From: an uncultured Bacteroidales bacterium
GTDB lineage: Bacteria > Bacteroidota > Bacteroidia > Bacteroidales > Muribaculaceae
Assembly (NCBI GenBank): GCA_902800715.1
Contig: CADCFN010000013.1
Coordinates: forward strand, 78,549-142,548
DNA length: 64,000 nucleotides
Reading direction: 5' to 3'
The notes beneath the pieces are model-generated. The model saw nothing but the letters and a program-made list of their open reading frames with translations. It searched no databases and was not told where the DNA came from. Position 1 is the first letter of the stretch. Every line of letters starts with the position of its first letter. This document shows, in pieces, positions 44,101 to 50,172 of the stretch. The translations under genes and the position numbers were made by a program.

Positions 44101-45129
44101 GCTGGTAGGGAAGTGAATGGTAAGATTCTATCAGATAGAATCAGTCGCTATGTCCAAAAAGCCGTGGATGAATTCAAAAAGCAAAAAGATGATGACCTCA
44201 AACAATACAGAATAGAAATTAAGGATGCTGCCTTCAACGAGAATAGAGTTAAACATCTGAGGAAGAAGGCTTACGAAATTTTCGAGGAAGTCGACGTCAA
44301 AGTAGATCAAAAACGTGAAGAATTCGAGCGGCTTACCGATCAATACAGGCAAGAGGTTGAAGCAAAGCTCAAGAAGTTGCTCAAGAAAGTGCAACTCAAT
44401 GAGCGGGCGATTCTCCGCTTCAAGACCCAGGACATACTATTATTGATGATGTCCAGGGATATCTTGAAAATGGGCAGTGATAATGAGTTCAAGTTGGAAA
44501 ATGTTCTTTCAGAGTCGCTGTTGGAGAAACGTGTGGATTTCTCCTGGAAAGTTTCTGTCAACGACCAAACAAAGGATAATGTCACCACCTACAAGACGAT
44601 AGAGCAAAAGAACATGAAGATGAAGGACTACGGGCAATTCTATAAATTTGCAAGTGACCACCAGCGATTGGAGTCCTTACTGTCTCGGTTGTCGCCATCG
44701 GTATTCCAGCGTGCCGAAATTGAGAATGAGTTCTCTTATTATGACTCCAATCGTAGCGAAGTATTCAGGCTTGTCTATATTCTTGAAAGTTTTGCTCTGG
44801 AAATGAAACCGGGTCTCAAGGACGATAATAATGCAAAAGAGCCGTGGTTTAACTACATCAGGAAGGGCAAGCCATCCCCCAAACGCAATAGCTTTATAGA
44901 ATTGCTTGAAGTGTTAATAGCAGGTGCTGACGGAATACTCGATAATCAAGAGAAAGAGTTGTTACGGGAAATCCGTAATGCCTTTGGTCATAACACCTAT
45001 GATGTTGATTTTGAGACAATCTTTTCAGGCCCTCGGAAAAGCAAGCGTAAAGTACCCGAAGTGGCTAATGGCATCAAAGACAATATGGAAGAAAAGACGA
45101 CTAATGTCTTAGAAAAGACCAAGAAGTAG
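41134..45129 (+). CDS. cas13b: Type VI-B CRISPR effector RNA-guided RNase Cas13b
   Basis: The 1331-residue protein has one HEPN active-site motif near each end, R128-N-F-Y-T-H133 and R1281-N-A-F-G-H1286, the positions typical of Cas13b (Cas13a has both more internal). Flanking arrays with 36-base GTTG...ACAAC repeats confirm the type. Family members cleave target RNA and then bystander RNA, and process their own crRNA. It is at the long end of the family; an acidic Asn/Glu/Asp-rich insertion sits near residues 358-390 and Lys-rich stretches near 670-710. Both catalytic motifs are intact. No cas1 or cas2 is nearby, so spacer acquisition must use other machinery. Confidence 0.95.
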   Translation: MSTSDSFYSFGVDYTKTYDQQPDCRRHVFGAYANLARHNMTLVVNTIMQAIGMPTFNENIISDAFNSTHRKEIDKLDNIKKVLLQERLYRHFAFLKRMKLEDSKKKTVQLNTLLETLSDFTRMMAYMRNFYTHYNPYNSRDEKEKQGDLNKKMGERLQFLLENSLQMLKDTEKLDHAKNEVLSSLRVPERKTIRPGDTEYSNIHDLYFTKNKRKGIKYDKDTKVFTQQVYILNPAYPAKMTDSDGYLSLAGMVHFLCLFLEKKIAFELMDEVGFTQQCHFNGRDAEQQLLYIKEVMCMNRVRMAQPRLDSEMSDTALALDMINELRKCPEPLFKVLDKEARNEFKDDATVQWEMEHNVEARPGEDEENNNNEDDIEEPDETIREDKAVPRSTFVRWNDRFPQMTLSYIDMQSVLPTIRFQLYLGKYRFAFYEHDKEYSVDNAERLRVLQKEMHGFGRPQEVKANLKDKWKDYFEHKTIENGLTMKEPDKAGQAPYVTEQNPQYAIDEKSHSIGIRWGEWSSGHGGSHYGDLDKLNMFIPCLPKPKADEDKDKQRNHAEKLLPPKCMLSLYELSGLVFYHYLLKKCGKETGQVERHIITYHDNLVRFLTDVKEGTIIPVTDVDDPKGYLEKMLMESYALRLSDIPERIKKYLLNETKSREYRLKESAKKRLEIRLKKVMKDLESHQAKKKRIGTKENKFNRKRSTIKTGKLAKDLIRDIMDWMPRGSVGRMNLSGESYMAIQAALTMLGQQFDRGKANVEIYDLVDILVKAKLIMPDSDVEGADFNPSHYHPFMDDVLTEDRCGPETSLEDVYEWYLEEEIAHIKRLISSINKVSTDSLLMKQYNLIPFLHCGRERWNKVDDEAIKKLAEKYLNNPIQLPNSLFAKPIFELLKEVAQEKNYDRLSQALEAASQDANNLSKNTAYLIGLYFEMVEGDHSQAFYNSCPADDGTVSPYRHVYRVFKKLYGEIIENTNRTTSPAYSKKEISDILAGREVNGKILSDRISRYVQKAVDEFKKQKDDDLKQYRIEIKDAAFNENRVKHLRKKAYEIFEEVDVKVDQKREEFERLTDQYRQEVEAKLKKLLKKVQLNERAILRFKTQDILLLMMSRDILKMGSDNEFKLENVLSESLLEKRVDFSWKVSVNDQTKDNVTTYKTIEQKNMKMKDYGQFYKFASDHQRLESLLSRLSPSVFQRAEIENEFSYYDSNRSEVFRLVYILESFALEMKPGLKDDNNAKEPWFNYIRKGKPSPKRNSFIELLEVLIAGADGILDNQEKELLREIRNAFGHNTYDVDFETIFSGPRKSKRKVPEVANGIKDNMEEKTTNVLEKTKK

Positions 45130-45163
45130 ATTCATCATGTGGACTCTGTAAAATCAGGAATAG

Positions 45164-45296
45164 TTGACAACAAAAAAATATGATTTTTGCGAAAAATGAG
45201 TTTTAAAGGCATCAAATCATGCTAGATCAATACATTAGAACAAAAAATCATTCGCTCTATGATGAGCGATTTCAATAAAGTCCTGATTTCAGGACA
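45164..45296 (+). promoter_or_regulatory. CRISPR leader 2 (near-identical duplicate of leader 1)
   Basis: It begins with TTGACA 35 bases after the cas13b stop and runs to the first repeat of array 2. The palindrome GTCCTG-attt-CAGGAC (45280-45295) and the TCGCTC/GAGCGA hairpin are kept. Compared with leader 1 the only changes are four substitutions and one base of length in the A-run. Confidence 0.75.
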
Positions 45297-45821
45297 GTTG
45301 TCTAAGCCTATCGTTTGGGTAGGTATGACAACTAGGGTTTCTTGTTTACGATCCTTTTTCGGATTGGTTGTAGAAGCCTATCGTTTGGGTAGGTATGACA
45401 ACTTGTAACGTAAACGGTGCCGAAAGGCAATCGCTTTGTTGTAGAAGCCTATCGTTTGGGTAGGTATGACAACTTACCATCGATGTGGTACGACTGAGTA
45501 GTTGGTGTTGTAGAAGCCTATCGTTTGGGTAGGTATGACAACTTAGAGATTCTTCGATTCACTCATTAGAGTTTGTTGTAGAAGCCTATCGTTTGGGTAG
45601 GTATGACAACACTAATGGTTGCAGGTGAGGGATAGGTGCGACTGTGTTGTAGAAGCCTATCGTTTGGGTAGGTATGACAACTTTGATGTCATCATTAACA
45701 GCCTTGGCCTTCTGGGTTGTAGAAGCCTATCGTTTGGGTAGGTATGACAACTGGTTTTTTGTTAATTTTTTTCAACAACAAGGTCGTTGTAGAAGCCTAT
45801 CGTTTGGGTAGGTATGACAAC
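45297..45821 (+). CRISPR. Type VI-B CRISPR array 2: 8 repeats, 7 spacers
   Basis: The repeats are the same as in array 1 except that the first, next to the leader, reads GTTGTCTAAGCC instead of GTTGTAGAAGCC. Spacers are 32 to 35 bases, all different from one another and from array 1. Orientation is the same as array 1 and cas13b. A hairpin lies about 10 bases after the last repeat. Confidence 0.97.
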
Positions 45822-45830
45822 AAAAAATCC

Positions 45831-45857
45831 CCGCATTGCGTTTAATTTGCAATGCGG
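45831..45857. terminator. Hairpin after array 2
   Basis: CCGCATTGC (45831-45839) pairs with GCAATGCGG (45849-45857). Its position mirrors the hairpin after array 1, though its sequence differs. Confidence 0.6.
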
Positions 45858-45907
45858 AGATTGAGTATAAACTTATAGTATTTGAACCCGGCTATCCCGT
45901 TTTTCCC

Positions 45908-46063
45908 CTAGCTCTTAATCGTCCCGGTTTTGCGTCCGAGTTTCCCTCTGTTTCTCACATACTGGGCGCGTTCTGAGTTGAGCCGGTTTGGGATGTTGGC
46001 TCGCTCGATATAGCCCATCTCAGCTAAAACGGTGATCAGAATGGACGCGATAATTGGGTGTCT
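45908..46063 (-). pseudogene. Remnant of a serine recombinase/resolvase C-terminal segment
   Basis: An open stretch of 51 codons on the minus strand, ending in TAG, reads I-L-I-T-V-L-A-E-M, then N-I-P-N-R-L-N-S-E-R-A and K-L-G-R-K-T-G-T-I-K. The order and spacing resemble the end of the catalytic domain of Bacteroidetes serine recombinases, where a helix (L-x-x-L-A-E-x-E-R) leads to S-R-L-N-S-G-R and G-x-K-L-G-R-K-x-G. The catalytic Ser region and the DNA-binding domain are absent, and a stop sits directly upstream. It is a decayed fragment next to CRISPR array 2. Confidence 0.5.
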
Positions 46064-46174
46064 TTAAGGATGAAAAGGGGTGAATAATCGGGTGTCACAT
46101 TTCTCGAGAGCCAGTTCAGTTTCTTGGTCAACATTATAATATCTTACTCGAATTTGCTGAACGGAGGTTTTTTG
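46064..46174. other. Remaining intergenic sequence before the GH2 gene
   Basis: Between the recombinase remnant and the GH2 promoter there are about 110 bases with no recognisable element. A 33-codon minus-strand frame starting near 46132 has no support. Confidence 0.35.
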
Positions 46175-46205
46175 TTGGAAAGTTCAGTGAAGTGTCTTAT
46201 CTTTG
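46175..46205 (+). promoter_or_regulatory. Promoter of the GH2 gene
   Basis: TTG (46175-46177) and TATCTTTG (46198-46205) are 20 bases apart. The box overlaps the longest upstream open frame, so translation must begin further on, at Met 46309. Confidence 0.65.
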
Positions 46206-46308
46206 CAGTGCTTACAAACTGGTATGCTTTAACGGTGTTATTTACACAGATGATGATTGGGGACAACATCGCTTACGACTAAATGAATTATCTTCAAATT
46301 CAGGAAAT

Positions 46309-48762
46309 ATGAAAAATATCAACGGTAACCATGTGGGGCTGAGGCTCGCCATTCTGGGTTGGATGCTTTGTACAATGCTGTCTGTGCATGCACAAAATGT
46401 GCGTGAGACCGTACGATTGGACGAGGGCTGGAAATTCTCTATGGGCAACGCTGCCGACCCTGCAAAGGACTATGGCTGCGGCACTGAGTATTTCAACTAT
46501 TTGACCAAGGCCAACTCAATACACAACGAGGGTCCATACTCCATCAAGTTTAACGACTCTACATGGCAGGAGGTGCGCGTTCCGCACGATTGGGTGACTA
46601 CCTTGCCCTATGCTCAAAAGGCCAGCCACTCGCACGGCTACAAAACCGTGGGTTATCAATATCCCGAAACGAGTGTGGGTTGGTATCGCAAGGTGATTAC
46701 AATCCCCGAGTCGGACTTGGGCAAGCACATTGCCCTGCAGTTTGACGGCATCTTCCGCAATGCCCGCGTATGGTTCAACGGCTTCTATATGGGTACCGAG
46801 CCCAGCGGCTATGCCACGCAGGTGTATGATGTGACCGAATATGTGAACTATGGCGGTGAAAATCTTGTTTGTGTACGGGCCGATGCTACGCTCGAAGAAG
46901 GCTGGTTCTATGAGGGCGCCGGCATCTATCGTGACGCATGGCTCATCAAGTCGGCTGCCGTCAGTGTAGCTCCATTCGGCACCTTTGTCTATGCCGACCT
47001 CAAGGCCCCATACACCTCGGCGACCATTCATGTGGATACCGAGGTAAACAATCATTCGTTGGAACCACAAACGTGTACCGTCGAACACCGGCTGCTCGAT
47101 GCTCAAGGCAACGAAGTGGGCAGGACAAACACCGCATCACTTAACCTGAAAGCCAAGCAGACCAGCGGCTGCAAACAGATGCTGACACTTGACCGGCCGC
47201 ATCTGTGGAGCACCAGCGACCCCTATCTGTATCAAGTGGAAACGACCGTCAAGGTGAACGGACTGGTGACCGATGTCTACATGACGACAACGGGCATCCG
47301 TGATGTGGAGTTTGACGCCGACCGGGGATTTCTGCTCAACGGAAAAGAGGTTGAACTCAAGGGCGTGAACATGCATCAGGACCATGCCGGCGTGGGAGCC
47401 GCTATCCCTGAGGCTCTCATGGCGTGGCGCATCAAGCAGCTGAAGAAATTGGGCTGCAATGCCTATCGTGCATCCCACAACCCGATGACGCCCGCGCAAC
47501 TCGACATCTGCGACCGCGAGGGCATACTCGTCATTGACGAAAACCGACTTGCGGGCATCAATACCGAGCACCTGAGGCTGCTGGAAAACATGATTAAGCG
47601 CGACCGCAATCACCCGTCGATTGTCCTGTGGAGCGACGGCAACGAAGAGTGGGGTATGGAGAATACCGTTCAAGGCACACGCATTGCAGCCGCCATGCGT
47701 GAATATACCCGCCTGCTTGACCCCACCCGCCATTCAACGATAGCCAATGCCGGAGGCTCTGAAATGATTAAGGGACTCGATGTGGTGGGATTCAACTATA
47801 TCGCACAAAACGACGTAGATAACCGCAAGGCAGCCAACCTCACATGGAAAATCGTGGGCACCGAAGAGACCACTGGCTGCGGCACGCGTGGCGTCTATTT
47901 TGACTCACCTGACCAACCCGGCCACATGGTCAGCATCAACCGTGGCACGCAGCCTGGCGTGGAGAACGTGATTGAGCGCGGATGGAAATTCTATGACGAA
48001 CGTCCTTGGGCGGCAGGTCTCTTCTATTGGACGGGCTTTGACTACCGTGGTGAGCCCAATCCCCTGTCTTATCCCGCCCATGACTCGGAATTCGGCATCC
48101 TTGACTATTGCGGATTTCCCAAAGACGAGGCCAGCTACCTTAAAGCATGGTGGACCAACGAGCCCGTGCTGCACATCTTCCCTCACTGGAACCTGCAGGG
48201 CCATGAAGGCGAAGAAGTGGAGATTTGGGCCTACAGCAACTGTGATGAAGTGGAGCTGACCGTGAACGGCAAGAAACTGGGCCGACAGGCGATGCCCAAG
48301 AACGGTCACTTGAAATGGAAAGCCGTCTATCAACCGGGCCGCATAGTTGCCACTGGATACAAGAACGGAAAGCGCATCTTGAAACAAACTGTCGAGACCA
48401 CCAACCCTGCGGCAAAAATTGTGTTGACAACCGACCGAGAGCTCATCACTGCCGATGGACGCGATGTGGCCATCGTGACCGTTGAGATTCAGGACAACAA
48501 AGGGCGTATCGTTCCTGATGCCTGCCCCATGCTCACCTGCTCACTTGAGGGAGACGGCCGCATTTTGGGTGTAGGCAACGGAGACCCGTCCTACCTTGGT
48601 CCCGACCATCCCAATGAGCTGGACTGCCACACATTCCAAATTCAGGCATTCAACGGACTGGCCCAGATTCTCATCCAGAGCGGACATACGCCCGCAGCCC
48701 TTCAACTCAGTTGCAGCAGCAACGGCCTAAAGTCCGGAAATTTAAGTATTACCGCCGAATAA
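46309..48762 (+). CDS. Secreted glycoside hydrolase family 2 enzyme (beta-galactosidase-like)
   Basis: The 817-residue protein begins MKNINGNHVGLRLAILGWML and ends its signal peptide at V-H-A-Q. Domains in order are a sugar-binding jelly roll (about 30-210), an Ig-like domain, a TIM barrel with G-V-N-M-H-Q-D-H, D-E-N-R, acid/base in L-W-S-D-G-N-E-E (Glu446) and likely nucleophile in V-G-T-E-E-T (Glu519), then DUF4982 and a final GH2 Ig-like domain. It probably removes terminal beta-galactose or a related sugar in the periplasm. It has its own promoter and no SusC/D pair nearby. Confidence 0.9.
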   Translation: MKNINGNHVGLRLAILGWMLCTMLSVHAQNVRETVRLDEGWKFSMGNAADPAKDYGCGTEYFNYLTKANSIHNEGPYSIKFNDSTWQEVRVPHDWVTTLPYAQKASHSHGYKTVGYQYPETSVGWYRKVITIPESDLGKHIALQFDGIFRNARVWFNGFYMGTEPSGYATQVYDVTEYVNYGGENLVCVRADATLEEGWFYEGAGIYRDAWLIKSAAVSVAPFGTFVYADLKAPYTSATIHVDTEVNNHSLEPQTCTVEHRLLDAQGNEVGRTNTASLNLKAKQTSGCKQMLTLDRPHLWSTSDPYLYQVETTVKVNGLVTDVYMTTTGIRDVEFDADRGFLLNGKEVELKGVNMHQDHAGVGAAIPEALMAWRIKQLKKLGCNAYRASHNPMTPAQLDICDREGILVIDENRLAGINTEHLRLLENMIKRDRNHPSIVLWSDGNEEWGMENTVQGTRIAAAMREYTRLLDPTRHSTIANAGGSEMIKGLDVVGFNYIAQNDVDNRKAANLTWKIVGTEETTGCGTRGVYFDSPDQPGHMVSINRGTQPGVENVIERGWKFYDERPWAAGLFYWTGFDYRGEPNPLSYPAHDSEFGILDYCGFPKDEASYLKAWWTNEPVLHIFPHWNLQGHEGEEVEIWAYSNCDEVELTVNGKKLGRQAMPKNGHLKWKAVYQPGRIVATGYKNGKRILKQTVETTNPAAKIVLTTDRELITADGRDVAIVTVEIQDNKGRIVPDACPMLTCSLEGDGRILGVGNGDPSYLGPDHPNELDCHTFQIQAFNGLAQILIQSGHTPAALQLSCSSNGLKSGNLSITAE

Positions 48763-48816
48763 ACCAGAAAGAATACTTCGGGATGTCAACCTTCGCTATC
48801 AACAGCAACCCGATGT

Positions 48817-48972
48817 GGGTGTGTCATCATTGTGACTCGGTAGCATAACCGTGCTATTGCACGGGAAACAAAAAAAAATTTGAAATTAAAATTGATGTTT
48901 CTGGCATATTAATGATGATTTTATATTTAATTTGTAAGATTTCCCGCCCGCAGGGCGGTTAGAGTTTCAGCC
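48817..48972. repeat. Palindromic intergenic element, copy C, abutting the AKR gene
   Basis: It begins GGGTGTGTCATCATT, one base different from the IS end, then CCGTGC-tatt-GCACGG, an AT-rich core diverged from copies A and B, CCGCCC-gca-GGGCGG and 'TTAGAGTTTCAG'. It ends about 6 bases before the start codon at 48979, so any transcript of that gene must begin in or before the element. Confidence 0.65.
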
Positions 48973-48978
48973 TTCCTT

Positions 48979-49830
48979 ATGAAAACAATTCAACTGAACA
49001 ATGGTGTGGAGATGCCCGCACTGGGATATGGTGTATTCAGACTTTCTCCAGCCGAATGCGAGTGCTGCGTGCTGGACGCCATCGAGATTGGCTATCGCAG
49101 CATCGACACCGCCCAAGACTATAAGAATGAAGAAGGTGTGGGCGCTGCCATCAAGCAGTGCGGCATTCCGCGCGACCAACTGTTCATCACCACCAAGGTG
49201 TGGATTAGCAACGCCGGCGAGGAAAAGGCCGCAAGGAGCATCGATGAGTCGCTGCTCAAACTGCGCACCGACTATGTTGACCTGCTGATGGTGCATGAGC
49301 CCTATGGTGACTGCTATGGCACCTATCGAGCTATGGAAAAAGCCTATCAAGCCGGCAAAGCAAGGGCCATCGGACTGAGCAACTTCTATAACGTGCGGTT
49401 TATCGACATCGCCGAGCACATGGACGTCAAGCCCGCTGTGCTACAGCTCGAGACTCATGTTTTTGCCCAGCAAAAGGCCATGCGTGCGCTCATCAGGGAC
49501 TATGGCACGCGACTCATGGCATGGGGACCGTTGGCACAGGGCCGACACGGTTTCTTTGAAAACGAGATACTCAAGGCCATCGGAGCAAAATACGGCAAAA
49601 CCAACGCCCAGGTGGCCCTCAACTGGCTGGTGTCGCAAGACATCATGCCGGTGCCCAAGACATCGCACAAAGAGCGCATGGCAAGCAATCTTGACATCTT
49701 TGACTTTGAACTCTCCAGCGAGGACATGGAGGCCATTGGCAGCTTAGACCAGGGCGAAACGCTCATCAACGACTTCAACAACGACACCGACCTGGCACAG
49801 ATGTTCCTAGACCTCAAGCCCTGGAGCTAG
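48979..49830 (+). CDS. Aldo/keto reductase
   Basis: The 283-residue enzyme is a full AKR barrel with the catalytic tetrad Asp43 (S-I-D-T-A), Tyr48, Lys73 (T-T-K-V-W) and His106 (L-M-V-H-E-P), and NADPH-binding G-L-S-N-F and V-P-K-T-S-H-K-E-R-M near the C-terminus. It resembles 2,5-diketo-gluconate reductase-type AKR5 members. It reduces aldehydes or ketones with NAD(P)H in the cytoplasm; the substrate is not deducible. The immediate 5' region is repeat element C. Confidence 0.92.
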   Translation: MKTIQLNNGVEMPALGYGVFRLSPAECECCVLDAIEIGYRSIDTAQDYKNEEGVGAAIKQCGIPRDQLFITTKVWISNAGEEKAARSIDESLLKLRTDYVDLLMVHEPYGDCYGTYRAMEKAYQAGKARAIGLSNFYNVRFIDIAEHMDVKPAVLQLETHVFAQQKAMRALIRDYGTRLMAWGPLAQGRHGFFENEILKAIGAKYGKTNAQVALNWLVSQDIMPVPKTSHKERMASNLDIFDFELSSEDMEAIGSLDQGETLINDFNNDTDLAQMFLDLKPWS

Positions 49831-49938
49831 GAAAGATAATGTAAGCCGAGAGAATGCCAAATTATTTGGCAATTTCCGAGGCGCCGCCTATCTTGCCCAC
49901 AGGGAAATCTCATGCAGGCAGGACATCATCGGGGCGCC

Positions 49939-50021
49939 CTACCTATTTTTTTAGTTATTGCTGTCCGGCAAAAGTTTTTTCCGTTTCGTTCGTTTCGTTC
50001 GTTTCGTTCGCGTGCGTGGTT
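49939..50021 (+). repeat. Left imperfect direct repeat flanking the R-M cassette
   Basis: The stretch 'TAGTTATTGCTGTCCGGCAA' (49952-49971) and the following TTTCGTTCG tandem units up to GCGTGCGTGG match 53754-53845 with about 80% identity by eye. The rest of 49831-50172 is non-coding; TATTTTTG (50135-50142), 31 bases before the methyltransferase ATG, is a -7 candidate. Confidence 0.6.
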
Positions 50022-50172
50022 TTTTCGTGTTTTTTGCCAAATCAGTGCCGTGATATGGCACTCCGTTTTCGTTATTTTGCACCGCATTGAGACAAAAAGT
50101 TTTTGACATTCCCCAAATAGTCGCAGAAATTGACTATTTTTGTGGGTTATAATACTTTAATTGTTTTAGTAC

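Noticed and set aside
38457-45821. Spacers targeting sequences in this window
   Set aside because: No convincing match was noticed by eye; spacer origins need a database search.
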